Shown: positions 29,786 through 38,478 of the stretch, in pieces
How positions within the stretch are numbered: the stretch's first letter is position 1
Layout: the number at the start of each line of letters is the position of its first letter
IMG/VR virus record: IMGVR_UViG_3300032080_000010
Location: 1 to 42,609 of that record
DNA length: 42,609 nt
From: a virus
Strand: one strand, 5' to 3'
Program-made: the position numbers and the translations under genes
Notes under the pieces: model-generated
The model's database searches: none
Told to the model about the DNA's origin: nothing
Seen by the model: only the letters and a program-made list of their open reading frames with translations

Positions 29786-31857
29786 GCCCACGCCCCGGAG
29801 TACCGAGTATCCGCGCAGACCCGTGCGCTTGTTTGCGCCGAGAAGGTGCCCCACAGCTTGCCGGTGCTGCCGCTGGTGATCGGGGTGGCAATGGTGATCC
29901 ACGTGTTCAGGTCGGCGGCGCGCGCCACCTCGGCGATTACTGCACCGCCAGCGCGGCGCAGGCGCACCACGTCACCGGCTGCGGCCAGTATCGCACTGGT
30001 CTGGTTCGCGCCGCTACCCGTCTTAGTCACGTACGCGCCACCGGCAGCCCCTGGGGTCTGCACCATGCAATCCCACGACGAGAATACCGAATTGGCCGGT
30101 TTCGTGGCGCCGGTTTTCACCCCCGCAACCATGACGCCGGAGGCCGTGTCGCCCGCGTAGGCGTGCGAGAACGAGCCGTCTTGGCCCGCCGGCAGACCTA
30201 TGTCGCTGACCGGGCTGGACGCCGCGCCGAAAACGTTGTTGACCACGTTGCCGTTCGAGGTGTACGTGTATTCGCCCGCGCCGCCGATCGTCTCGGCGTA
30301 GTAGCTTGGGCTGTCGGTGAGAACAGCGCTGAACCGCAGCGGCGTGGACCCCGTTGCCGCCGTGTTGTTCGTGACGCTGTACGCGCTCAGGTTGGCGGCG
30401 GGGTTGCCCGCAGTGTCGCGGATCGGCGTCGCACCGGCTGTGTAGCTCAGCGCCAGAGTCTGCCCGTTCGTCACCGGTGCGGCGAACGTGAGCGTTACCG
30501 TGGTGCCGGACGCCGTGGCGGCCGTCGGGTTGACCGCAGCCCCGCCGTTGACCACCAACGAGAGCGAGGCCAAGGTCGGGCTGTTGGCCGTCAGCGCCTC
30601 GTTGTACGTCATGACCAGCGACGAGCCGTTCATCGCCGCCGACTGGATTATAGGCGCGGTGGTGTCAGATGCTGGCGTGCTGTTGGTCACGGCGGTGCTG
30701 GTCAGTGACGCGGCGGCGTTGCCGGCGGTGTCGCGGATCGGGTTGGTGCCCGGCGTGTAGCTCAGCGTGGCCGTCTGGCCCTGCGTTGCGGCGACGGCGA
30801 ACGTGAGCGTTACGTTGACGCCGGAGACGACCGCAGCGGTCGGGTTGACGGCGGCCGCGCCGTTCAGCACGTAGTTGAACGACGTGAGCGCCGGCGACGC
30901 CGTGTTGAGCGTCTCGTTGTACGCCATCACCAAAGTGGCGCCGTTGACCGTCGTCGATTGCAGCAGCGGGGCCGTGGTGTCGGTCGCGGCGACGTTGTTG
31001 GTGATCGCGCGGTTGCTGAAGCTCAACACCTGGTTGCCTGCCGCGTCGCGCAGGCCATTCGTGCCCGGCTGGGTGTAGGCGGCGGTGCGCGCCGCTTCAC
31101 CGTTGACGAAGGCGGGCGTGACGGTCACGTTCAGGTTGCTGCCACTGACCGCCAGCGAGGACACGGTGTGTCCGGACACGGTGAAGGCGGATGCCGCCGG
31201 CACCGAGCCGGCCGCCAGGGCTTCGTTGAATACGATGTTGACCACCGTCGGCGTCGCGTTGGCGACTGCTGCCGAGCTGACGGTCGGCGCGGTGGTGTCG
31301 ATGGCGGTGGCGCCCACGGCTACGGTGCCGGACCAATACGCGTCATAGCCGTCGTAGAAGAACTGGATCTGGTTGACGATGCCGGTGCGGTTGTCATACC
31401 CCAGCGATCCGCCCCATTCCTTGAATGCCGAGAAGTCCGGCGTGTTCGTGCCGTTCGCTACCAGGCGCAGATACACCAGCGAGTTGCGCACCGCGCCAGC
31501 CATAACGGTGAAGGCCATCGCGCCGGTCACGTTCTGCTGCGGCATGTAGGCCGAGCCGCCGCTGGTGAGCGGGATGGCGAGTGAGAACGGAATGTCCGAT
31601 GCGCCGCCGCCTGCGGCAGCCACGGCGACACCGTTGGCGTCCGTGAGGCCCACCACGGCGCCGACAGGCGTCTTGCGGACCTTGGCCGACTCGTAGGTGT
31701 CCGGCGGCGCGTAGGCCACATAGGCGATGCCGCCGGTAAGGTCAAGCGACGCGTTCCCCTGCGCCACGAAAAACGCGGCGAGTGCGTCAGGCAGATCACG
31801 GATGGTCTGCGGCGGGCTGCCGTCGTACGTGGCGAGCAGGCGAACGGTCGTAGTCAT
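29782..31857 (-). CDS. Virion-associated protein with three SwmB repeats, 691 aa
   Basis: Residues about 190-490 contain three tandem repeats of about 95 residues opening with DTTAP and containing VFNEAL/YNETL/YNEAL, LSYTPGTNPIRDTAGN-type ends and AVTNN linkers, the SwmB Ig-like pattern. The N-terminal 180 residues and the C-terminal 190 residues (LRFSAVLTDSPSYYAETIGG onward) are separate beta-rich domains. It follows the capsid and a small acidic/basic protein with a 1-nt overlap, so it is probably a capsid or neck decoration/fibre. Ig-like decorations can bind surface polysaccharides; that role is inferred. Confidence 0.85.
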   Translation of the reverse strand: MTTTVRLLATYDGSPPQTIRDLPDALAAFFVAQGNASLDLTGGIAYVAYAPPDTYESAKVRKTPVGAVVGLTDANGVAVAAAGGGASDIPFSLAIPLTSGGSAYMPQQNVTGAMAFTVMAGAVRNSLVYLRLVANGTNTPDFSAFKEWGGSLGYDNRTGIVNQIQFFYDGYDAYWSGTVAVGATAIDTTAPTVSSAAVANATPTVVNIVFNEALAAGSVPAASAFTVSGHTVSSLAVSGSNLNVTVTPAFVNGEAARTAAYTQPGTNGLRDAAGNQVLSFSNRAITNNVAATDTTAPLLQSTTVNGATLVMAYNETLNTASPALTSFNYVLNGAAAVNPTAAVVSGVNVTLTFAVAATQGQTATLSYTPGTNPIRDTAGNAAASLTSTAVTNSTPASDTTAPIIQSAAMNGSSLVMTYNEALTANSPTLASLSLVVNGGAAVNPTAATASGTTVTLTFAAPVTNGQTLALSYTAGATPIRDTAGNPAANLSAYSVTNNTAATGSTPLRFSAVLTDSPSYYAETIGGAGEYTYTSNGNVVNNVFGAASSPVSDIGLPAGQDGSFSHAYAGDTASGVMVAGVKTGATKPANSVFSSWDCMVQTPGAAGGAYVTKTGSGANQTSAILAAAGDVVRLRRAGGAVIAEVARAADLNTWITIATPITSGSTGKLWGTFSAQTSARVCADTRYSGAWA

Positions 31858-32108
31858 TATTTTTTACCCTTGTTGGCTGGCGCTGGTTGCATCTTGTTTT
31901 TGGGCGCGGCGTCCATCTTCTCGCCGCCGACCAGGTCGTCGATGTCGTCCTCGGCTGGTTTGGTTTCTGGTGCGGGGGTGGCGTCTTCCACGTGGCCCAG
32001 TTCCTTGAGCACGTTGATATCGGCCTGCGCTACGTCGTCGCGGATCTCGCCCTCGTGCAGGTGGTAGCGTCCGTGGGACACGCTGTTGATTACTTTTACG
32101 CTTGGCAT
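31857..32108 (-). CDS. Small head-associated protein, 83 aa
   Basis: The start at 32108 follows CAGGAGGGCATT. The first 45 residues (MPSVKVINSVSHGRYHLHEG) are a small domain of the sort found after capsid genes; the rest is disordered, first acidic (DDIDDLVGG) then Lys-rich. TAATG overlap with the SwmB gene. Could be a decoration or anchoring protein for the SwmB fibre. Confidence 0.72.
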   Translation of the reverse strand: MPSVKVINSVSHGRYHLHEGEIRDDVAQADINVLKELGHVEDATPAPETKPAEDDIDDLVGGEKMDAAPKNKMQPAPANKGKK

Positions 32109-32127
32109 AATGCCCTCCTGTATCTGT

Positions 32128-32151
32128 GAAAAAGCCGCCCCGAAGGGCGGC
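32128..32151 (-). terminator. Rho-independent terminator after the capsid gene
   Basis: GCCGCCC (32134-32140)/GGGCGGC (32145-32151) with a stable tetraloop, followed on the minus strand by TTTTTCACAG. It lies 8 bp after the capsid stop codon. Partial read-through would give fewer transcripts for the downstream head-fibre and tail genes than for capsid. Confidence 0.85.
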
Positions 32152-32158
32152 TCGGGCA

Positions 32159-33325
32159 TTACGGCGCGGTCAGCGCACCCTTCACGAATGCCTCGGGACG
32201 GTACACCGCCAGCGCCAGGCGTTCCTCCGCCATGATGGCGATCAAGTTGTTCACCCAATCGTCCTCGTTCTCCGTGGCAACAATAATTCCCGATTGTTCA
32301 CGGTCGAAAACCTGTGCGCCCATCTTGAAAGCGCCGGTCAGGAAGGTGTTGACGGTCATCGCCAGCGAAGTTACCACCGGGCGGCCCCACAGCGTCGGCG
32401 ACAGCGTGCCCTGCGGATTGCCGATCAGGTATTGGCCGGTCGAATCCTTCAGCAGCTCGATAGCCGCCCAGTTGGTCGGGTGCAGCACCATGCCGGTGGA
32501 AGGCAACAGCGCCAGTTCCGACTGCAGCAGCGCCAGGCGCAGCGTGTCGATGTTGGTGGCAGGGGCCGTCGGGGTGAAAGCGGCGGCGTAGGCGGTGGCC
32601 TGGGTGTAGATACCGTTCAGGTTGTTGGCGGCGCCGGAGCCTTTCAGCAATTGCAGCTCTTCGACGTAGTCCAGGCCGTAGACCAGTTGGCCGTCGATCA
32701 TCGACTGCAGCGCAGGGAAGTCAGCCAGGATCTCGGTAGACGCTTTCATGAAGTGTGCCAGCTTGATCACGTTGGCGGTGGTCAGCGCCATCACCAGGGT
32801 CGATTCTGGCTTGCGGGTGCCCTCGACCACCGGGGCCGCATTGTTGGTGTATCCGGTTTGCTTCATGTAGCTGATGCTGTTCGAGCTGGTGCGGCCCGGG
32901 GTGATCAGATCGCGCACGGTCATCGGGCGCTGCGGCAGCATGATCACGCCTGCTTGGCGGTCGGCCACGATGTTGGCGCCCGACGATACGGTGGTCAGCG
33001 CTTTGGTCTCGAAACGATTCGAGCCGCGCTCGCCGCCGGCCATGCGCTCGGATTTGGCCTTGAAGTCCGCGTTCTCGATGGCGCGGTAGCCCACCGATTT
33101 GGTGGACTGGCTATCCCCGGCGCCACGGCGGGCGGATTTCTGCTCCAGTTCGGTGACCTGGGCCTGCAGCTCGCCCTGCTTGACCAGCAGTTCGTCGACG
33201 GTTTGCTTGACGCCGGCGGACATATCCACGCCTTTTTTGGCTTCGGCCAGGGCTTTTTCGCCGGCCTCGCGCACTTGGTCGGTGATTTTGTCGAGTGCGG
33301 CTTTGATTTGGGTTTCGTCGGACAT
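32159..33325 (-). CDS. Major capsid protein, HK97 fold, 388 aa
   Basis: About residues 1-100 are a charged coiled-coil delta/scaffold domain (LVKQGELQAQVTELEQKSAR). The body shows HK97 features: VADRQAGVIMLPQRPMTVRD, SISYMKQTGYTNNAAPVVEG, HFMKASTEILADFPALQSMI and the C-terminal AEERLALAVYRPEAFVKGAL. Cleavage of the delta domain by the adjacent protease is expected near residues 95-115. AAGGAAATACC precedes the ATG. Confidence 0.96.
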   Translation of the reverse strand: MSDETQIKAALDKITDQVREAGEKALAEAKKGVDMSAGVKQTVDELLVKQGELQAQVTELEQKSARRGAGDSQSTKSVGYRAIENADFKAKSERMAGGERGSNRFETKALTTVSSGANIVADRQAGVIMLPQRPMTVRDLITPGRTSSNSISYMKQTGYTNNAAPVVEGTRKPESTLVMALTTANVIKLAHFMKASTEILADFPALQSMIDGQLVYGLDYVEELQLLKGSGAANNLNGIYTQATAYAAAFTPTAPATNIDTLRLALLQSELALLPSTGMVLHPTNWAAIELLKDSTGQYLIGNPQGTLSPTLWGRPVVTSLAMTVNTFLTGAFKMGAQVFDREQSGIIVATENEDDWVNNLIAIMAEERLALAVYRPEAFVKGALTAP

Positions 33326-33334
33326 GGTATTTCC

Positions 33335-34009
33335 TTATGGGGTGAGTTTGAATTCGCGCAGGAAGACCAGCGCGGTTTGTACATCATCGCCTTTGGTGTC
33401 GCCGGGCTCACCCCGGAGCAACTTCGACAGGCCGCTTGTAGCGATGGCGGCGGCCTGTGATTTGGAGAACCCGCCTGCATCCCGCAGGAAGTCCTCGAAT
33501 TCGCGCAAGGTCGGCAGCGTGCCGGCCTCGATCATGCTCTTGACGTCGGTCATGCGCGCAGCGTCGTTCATTGGGTTGCTCACCACGCTGATCTCGACCA
33601 GGTCCAGCTCGTGCAGCGTGGTAACGCCGCTCTTCTTGTCGTAGCTGTCGCGCTTGATGCGGTACCCGATCGACATTCCGGTGATGGTCTTGGTGCGCAT
33701 GCCCTTGAGGGCGATTCGCGCATACGGCGCGTCGTCCACCCACAAGTCGGCGTCGTTCGTGAACAGGCCGTGCTTGTCTTCTTTCAGGTCCGGGTGGCTG
33801 CCGATCGGCTCGTCCGTTTTGTGCTGCCAGTACATAGGCACCTGTCGGTCCGATTTGCTCCACAGTTCCAGGCTTTTACCGAAAGCGCCGTGTTCGACGA
33901 CGTCGCCCCCCTTATCCACATTGCCGAAAACCGAGCCGTAACCGGAGAAGCGGCCGGCGTCGGTCAAGCTTTTCAGGTCGAGGTCAATCGATTTGGTCAA
34001 GTAGTTCAT
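33335..34009 (-). CDS. Prohead protease, HK97 family (U35), 224 aa
   Basis: FSGYGSVFGNVDKGGDVVEH GAF near residues 21-43, MYWQH (catalytic His63) and TITGMSIGYRIKR (catalytic Ser113) are the family signatures. It cleaves scaffold domains during head maturation. ATGA overlap with the portal gene; 9 bp precede the capsid start. Confidence 0.94.
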   Translation of the reverse strand: MNYLTKSIDLDLKSLTDAGRFSGYGSVFGNVDKGGDVVEHGAFGKSLELWSKSDRQVPMYWQHKTDEPIGSHPDLKEDKHGLFTNDADLWVDDAPYARIALKGMRTKTITGMSIGYRIKRDSYDKKSGVTTLHELDLVEISVVSNPMNDAARMTDVKSMIEAGTLPTLREFEDFLRDAGGFSKSQAAAIATSGLSKLLRGEPGDTKGDDVQTALVFLREFKLTP

Positions 34010-35313
34010 GTGGTGGGGTTTCCTGTGGGTTCTTGCGCGATTGTATCAGGGTTTTGCGTGGTGCTAGTTATTTTTCCTACCATGTCCAGCGGAATCATGT
34101 TGCTTTGCATGAACAGGTTGTCGCCGCCCGGTAGCGGCTCCAGGTTCTCCAGCGAGCGGCAGAAGTTCGGGGTGTACACCGCCGCCTTGATCATCTTGTC
34201 GTAATACGCCGACCGGCCCGAGCTGTCCATTCGGAAAAACCCCTCACGGCTGAATTCGGCGAAGTATTTCAACCGCTCGGCCGGCGTCAGGAGGTTCTTG
34301 GCGATGCTCTGCTCGATTCCGACCAGGTCCGGATCGATGACGTACTGCAGGAACCCAAGGTTCTGCTGCTCGCGGCCGGTGCCCCAGTTCGACACGGCCG
34401 TGCCGTGTCCGATCATGGCTGGCGGCACGCCATACCACCGGCACAGATCCTCAACGCTGGCGTTGAGCTGCTCCATGAGCTGGGCATCAATCGGGTTGAT
34501 GGTGAGCTGCTGGTATTTGGCGTTGCCCTCGAGCAGGTAGTTCCGGCCCATCTCGGCATTGCCGAAAATGCCGTCGATCACCGCCGATTGCATGCCTTTT
34601 CGCTGGTCCGGGGTCAAGATCGGTTCGATCGACACCACCCCGGACGGGCGCATATTACCCGAGAACAGGTTCGACGAGGCCGCCTGCGCCGCGCTGGCGC
34701 GGGCGATGGACCGGCAACCGATGCCGATCGGCGACAGGCCGCACAGGCCGTCCTCGGTAAAGCCCTTGATGTGCCATATATCGCGCTCGGTGTAGGTCTT
34801 TTGGCCCCTCGGATCGGCGTAAAGATAGGTCACATCGCCTGCCGGCGTGCGCCGCACCGTCACCAGGCTGGGGCACAGCGGGTCCAGCGACACGATGCGG
34901 GCGCCGTTGAAGGTCTTCAGGACGTAGGCATTGCCCCATGTGTCGAGCCGCACCTGGATCGAATTCCAGAAGTCGCGGGCGGTCATGTCAGCGTTGGGGG
35001 AGTCGTGCAGAAGGCGGTACAGGTAGTGGTCGCGCGCCACGCGGCGGGATTCGCGCCCGTTGACCTCGGTGCGCTCGTAGAGGAACAGCGGCAGGGTGGA
35101 AATGGCGTTGGATTTGAGCTTGACGCACGCCCACACGGTGGAGAGCTGCAGCGCGCGGTCGATGCGCGGGGTGTTGTCGCCGATGTTGTAGCTGCCGTTG
35201 ACGACATCGCGGTTGCCGGGGTCGCGGTCGATCTGGCGATAGGCGAGGGCGTCGCGGATCGAGAAGTAAATCGACTTGAGGGAGAACCGATTGGCCTTGC
35301 CTTTGTCGCTCAT
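34006..35313 (-). CDS. Portal protein, HK97 family, 435 aa
   Basis: STVWACVKLKSNAISTLPLF, HYLYRLLHDSPNADMTARDF, DIWHIKGFTEDGLCGLSPIG and WYGVPPAMIGHG are typical HK97 portal motifs. The end is polar. Coupled to TerL and protease by ATGA overlaps on both sides. Forms the dodecameric DNA channel. Confidence 0.96.
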   Translation of the reverse strand: MSDKGKANRFSLKSIYFSIRDALAYRQIDRDPGNRDVVNGSYNIGDNTPRIDRALQLSTVWACVKLKSNAISTLPLFLYERTEVNGRESRRVARDHYLYRLLHDSPNADMTARDFWNSIQVRLDTWGNAYVLKTFNGARIVSLDPLCPSLVTVRRTPAGDVTYLYADPRGQKTYTERDIWHIKGFTEDGLCGLSPIGIGCRSIARASAAQAASSNLFSGNMRPSGVVSIEPILTPDQRKGMQSAVIDGIFGNAEMGRNYLLEGNAKYQQLTINPIDAQLMEQLNASVEDLCRWYGVPPAMIGHGTAVSNWGTGREQQNLGFLQYVIDPDLVGIEQSIAKNLLTPAERLKYFAEFSREGFFRMDSSGRSAYYDKMIKAAVYTPNFCRSLENLEPLPGGDNLFMQSNMIPLDMVGKITSTTQNPDTIAQEPTGNPTT

Positions 35314-36842
35314 GTCACCGCCATATCCGCAAGGTAGTCATCCCAGGTTCGTTTGCCATCTTCCACTTTCTGCGGCATCACGCCGATTGCCATGGCCAGG
35401 GCCACCATTCCGTCTATTCGACCACGGGCCGTCTTTTTATCGAACTTGCGCGCGCCGCTGTCGCCGACCACTTTGGCGTTGGCGGCGTTGCTGGCCAAGA
35501 CCGGGTGATTGCCATGGCGTAGTTGGCCTTCGAGCAGTCGAACTTCCAATTCCCGCAGCGCCGGCGTCATCGAAGCAGTTCCTTGCCCCATCTCGACAAA
35601 ACGATCCTGATCGGCCATCGGCATCTCTGCGTGATCCAGCCAAGGGCGCAATTGCTGCATGTGATACCGGTCAAATGCTATCAGTTGCACGTCAAAATCG
35701 GTGAAAATCTTGCGCAAAACCAGGGCAACGTGGCGGTATTGTACCGCTTTTCCGGGGGTTGTCAGCAAAAATCCTTGCTTTTCCCACACATCATAAGGCA
35801 CTTTATCCTTCTCGGACTTCTCTTTTAGGCCGTGTTCGGGCAACCAAAACCACGGATAAACGCTCCCATCGTCGGCATCCACCAGCACCAGGGCGGTCAA
35901 ATCGTGCGTGCTGGCCAGGTCCAGGCCGCCGAAAACGCGTGGCCGCTTACGGTGCGTAGGCTCGGCGCCGTTCGCTTCCCATATCGAACGGGTGACGAAC
36001 GGAGCCGTGGCTTCGGTACGACGGTTTAGATTGAGATTAAGGAATTCCGGCTCGAAGCTGGGCGTAGCCTTGGCCTTGGCGCAAAGCTTGCGCATATCCG
36101 CCATGGAGCGGAACACCCCGAGCGCCGGATTAGCCGCGCGCCACCCATCCTCGTCATCCATGGGCGCATCTGGGGGCGATTCGTAGACATGGCACACGAC
36201 ATGGGGGTCGGGGTTCTCTCGCTGTGCATCGATCATCTGCGAAAGCATGTCGACGTCGGTCGGCGCCTGAGTGCTGATAACGAATTGCATGGCGTTCTCG
36301 TACGCACCCTGGGCTGTTTGGAGGGCGGACACGAACGGATCGGACGGGCCGCGCACCTGCGCGAGTTCGTCTAGCACGATAACCAGGGGGCTGAGGCCGT
36401 GTTTTGTTTTGGCTTCGGCCGATAACGCCTTATATTCTACGTTTTTCGACAGCCCCAGCAGTTTTTTTCCCGAGGGGAAAATCTTTATCCGCTCGGCCAA
36501 TTTCGGGGACATCTCAATCATCTTTACGCAGAGTGAGTGGACGAGCGCAGCTTGTTCTAATGACATCGCCCCGCTGACAATCTGGCTATTGCGCACCGCC
36601 TCGGGGCCGGCGATGAAGGCCAGCAAGAGCGCCGCTATCAGGCTCGTTTTGCCATTTTTTCTACCGATGCAGAGGATCGCCGTGTGCACCGGAACCGGCG
36701 AATCGAAGACGGCAAGCAGCCAGTCGCGCTGGAAAGGCATTAGCCGGAACGGCTGCCCCATCAAATCCCCTTCGGGCACGATCAGATATGTTTCCATAAA
36801 GGAACATATCTTCTCTCCACGGGTCAGTGGTTTTTTAGGCAT
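35310..36842 (-). CDS. terL: Terminase large subunit, 510 aa
   Basis: An N-terminal ATPase with a Walker A variant GRKNGKT (residues 60-66), Walker B LVIVLDELAQ (Asp158, Glu159) and QFVISTQAPTD coupling motif. The C-terminal nuclease has FGGLDLASTHDLTALVLV (about 290) and GRIDGMVALAMAIGVM with the distal Asp. Translation starts 8 nt inside the HNH gene end. Packages phage DNA with TerS and the portal. Confidence 0.96.
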   Translation of the reverse strand: MPKKPLTRGEKICSFMETYLIVPEGDLMGQPFRLMPFQRDWLLAVFDSPVPVHTAILCIGRKNGKTSLIAALLLAFIAGPEAVRNSQIVSGAMSLEQAALVHSLCVKMIEMSPKLAERIKIFPSGKKLLGLSKNVEYKALSAEAKTKHGLSPLVIVLDELAQVRGPSDPFVSALQTAQGAYENAMQFVISTQAPTDVDMLSQMIDAQRENPDPHVVCHVYESPPDAPMDDEDGWRAANPALGVFRSMADMRKLCAKAKATPSFEPEFLNLNLNRRTEATAPFVTRSIWEANGAEPTHRKRPRVFGGLDLASTHDLTALVLVDADDGSVYPWFWLPEHGLKEKSEKDKVPYDVWEKQGFLLTTPGKAVQYRHVALVLRKIFTDFDVQLIAFDRYHMQQLRPWLDHAEMPMADQDRFVEMGQGTASMTPALRELEVRLLEGQLRHGNHPVLASNAANAKVVGDSGARKFDKKTARGRIDGMVALAMAIGVMPQKVEDGKRTWDDYLADMAVT

Positions 36843-37695
36843 CTAGCGTCCACCCTTTCCAACAGCGGCCGGGCCGCCCGCGCAAATACACCAACATGTC
36901 GGATATTTCTTTTGGGGTAGTGCGCATGGCCTCGGCAACTTCTAGCCGTTTCCCCTCTACGGTCCGCCCATCTTTTGCGAAACGCAAGACTGCGCCTTTG
37001 CCCGTGTTGGGCCCTTTTGGCGCTACGGGCTTAGTCCCGCGCAAGTGCCAGCCCAATGAAGTTGCCCCCTTCTGAACAACGGCAATGGCATGGCGACTTA
37101 TGCCGCACTGCTTGTGGAATTCCATCTGTGTGCCCGTGAAAGCGCGGCCGTCCACGTTGACGAAATCATACACCGCGCCCTTGCGGCCGCGCGAGGTTTT
37201 TACGACGGCCCCGGCCAGAGACCACCCTCGGCTACGTGAAATATGACCGGCCGTAAGGCGGAAAGCGTCGGTGCCCGTCATGCCCAGTTTGGTCGGCATA
37301 TCTCCACGGCGAAGGGTTATCACGCGACCATCTACGTGCACCAAATCGTAAATGTCGTGTTTGAAATTCGGGCAGTTTTCACCCGAGAACGCCTCTGCCG
37401 CGCGGCGTGCTGCAAAACCATGTTGTCGGCGCGCTTCTCCGTACAGCCGGGCGTGCCCTGCCACCATGAGTTTCAGCGGCACCCACAGCTTGCCGCCGTG
37501 GATCTTGGCGAGCAGCAGGTGCGCGAAGAAATGGTCTTCCGGCGTGAGGCGGATAAGATTGCCGGGGGTGTCATCGCCACCTAGGCTGCGCGGAACGATG
37601 TGGTGCTTCTCGAGATAGGAGGAAAGGAGCACGGCGGCGTCCTCGGTGGTGCGGCGATCGGCGATGAAAGCCGTGTAGATTTTCTGATAATTCAT
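36835..37695 (-). CDS. HNH endonuclease of homing type with three C-terminal repeats, 286 aa
   Basis: The HNH motif is at residues 31-62: EKHHIVPRSLGGDDTPGNLI, then RLTPEDHFFAHLLLAKI. Three related units of about 50 residues follow (about 116-162, 176-220, 237-286), each opening with a VDGR or KDGR turn and ending in a GW segment (SRGWSLAG, SLGWHLRG, WKGWTLDA), like the NUMOD/HTH DNA-binding repeats of free-standing homing enzymes. It sits between terS and terL, where other junctions in this cluster are ATGA-coupled. CAGGAC precedes the ATG at 37695; an in-frame ATG at 37809 overlaps the terS stop and could add 38 residues. Confidence 0.88.
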   Translation of the reverse strand: MNYQKIYTAFIADRRTTEDAAVLLSSYLEKHHIVPRSLGGDDTPGNLIRLTPEDHFFAHLLLAKIHGGKLWVPLKLMVAGHARLYGEARRQHGFAARRAAEAFSGENCPNFKHDIYDLVHVDGRVITLRRGDMPTKLGMTGTDAFRLTAGHISRSRGWSLAGAVVKTSRGRKGAVYDFVNVDGRAFTGTQMEFHKQCGISRHAIAVVQKGATSLGWHLRGTKPVAPKGPNTGKGAVLRFAKDGRTVEGKRLEVAEAMRTTPKEISDMLVYLRGRPGRCWKGWTLDA

Positions 37696-37733
37696 GCTTG
37701 AGTCCTGGGCAAGAGGGGCTATGGTAGTTGTCG

Positions 37734-37758
37734 GAAGCTGGTAGCCTAGACCAGCTTC
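37734..37758 (-). other. Stem-loop ahead of the homing-type HNH gene
   Basis: A perfect 9-bp stem GAAGCTGGT (37734-37742)/ACCAGCTTC (37750-37758); an outer TGTCGG (37729-37734)/CCGACA (37774-37779) pairing is possible. It occupies the 110-bp gap between terS and the HNH start. It may limit read-through or translation of the HNH gene, as hairpins do for some T4 homing endonucleases. Confidence 0.55.
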
Positions 37759-37805
37759 TCGGGTGCCCCCTATCCGACACCCCAACTGTACCACGGCCGG
37801 CGCGC

Positions 37806-38270
37806 TCATGCCAGCAGATCGTCTTCCTGCTCGACCTCTTTGCGCAGCCCGCGCGCGTTGGCCTCCAGCTTGCGCTTGGCCGTCGGCGTGCGCGGGTCGC
37901 CCGTGGCGCGCCCGATCATCTGGAGCGATCGGCCGAGGGCCATCTGCCGGCGCGCGAGCTGTTCGCTAATCGACACCAGGGGGTTGGCCACCCGGGTTCC
38001 GCGCTCGTTCGTCGTCACCCGGCCCTCGACCACCAGCTCGGCGCGCACTTCCTCTTGCTCGGCCATGCACTCGGCCAGCTGGACAGCGATCGTAAGCTGA
38101 TGCTCGTTCCATTCCTCTCGCGCACGCGCGCGCACAATGTCGGCGAAGTACGGCTCGGCACTCGCGGAAAGTTGCACGTGCGGCGGTGGGCGCAGGTCCG
38201 GCGACGCTGCGTTTTTCGCCGCGTTGATCGCTGCCGTTGCGCTGTCCGCGCGGGTTTTACGTGGTGGCAT
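37806..38270 (-). CDS. terS: Terminase small subunit, P27-like, 154 aa
   Basis: A basic N-terminus, then helical EPYFADIVRARAREEWNEHQ, AVQLAECMAEQEEVRAELVV and NPLVSISEQLARRQMALGRS, the pattern of P27-type small terminases, with TPTAKRK near the end. Its location two genes before terL agrees. Recognises the packaging site and recruits TerL. Confidence 0.82.
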   Translation of the reverse strand: MPPRKTRADSATAAINAAKNAASPDLRPPPHVQLSASAEPYFADIVRARAREEWNEHQLTIAVQLAECMAEQEEVRAELVVEGRVTTNERGTRVANPLVSISEQLARRQMALGRSLQMIGRATGDPRTPTAKRKLEANARGLRKEVEQEDDLLA

Positions 38271-38478
38271 TTTTGAACTTTTCTTTCTCGATGTCTTCGC
38301 AAACCGTCCGGCCGGTGTTGCGCAAGATGTAGCCTACCATGTGCCGCAGGTTGGACTCGTCCGGCTCGACCATATCATATTCGTCCTCGCACGCTTCCAT
38401 CAAGGCCGCGTCGAAGGCCGCGAGCAGCGCAACGCGCATGCGATTTACTTCGTCTTCGGGGATATTATATTTTGCCAT
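38257..38478 (-). CDS. Hypothetical protein, 73 aa
   Basis: An acidic helical protein (VNRMRVALLAAFDAALMEAC, then EDEYDMVEPDES) overlapping the terS start by 14 nt. Small proteins in this place sometimes help packaging, but no family is recognised. Confidence 0.7.
   Translation of the reverse strand: MAKYNIPEDEVNRMRVALLAAFDAALMEACEDEYDMVEPDESNLRHMVGYILRNTGRTVCEDIEKEKFKNATT

Noticed and set aside
29786-29902. Longer N-terminus for the SGNH hydrolase
   Set aside because: It lies within the SwmB gene end in another frame and reads as His/Arg-rich shadow sequence; the ATGA-coupled start fits the operon pattern.
32126-33460. 444-codon plus-strand ORF opposite the capsid gene
   Set aside because: It is antisense to the well-supported major capsid gene; long shadow frames are expected in GC-rich DNA.
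34405-35337. 310-codon plus-strand ORF opposite the portal gene
   Set aside because: Antisense to the portal gene and rich in Arg/His/Ala; no supporting start signals.
37696-37809. Longer HNH protein starting at 37809
   Set aside because: The 38 extra residues show no domain and cover a strong hairpin; the ATG at 37695 has its own ribosome site. Kept only as an alternative.
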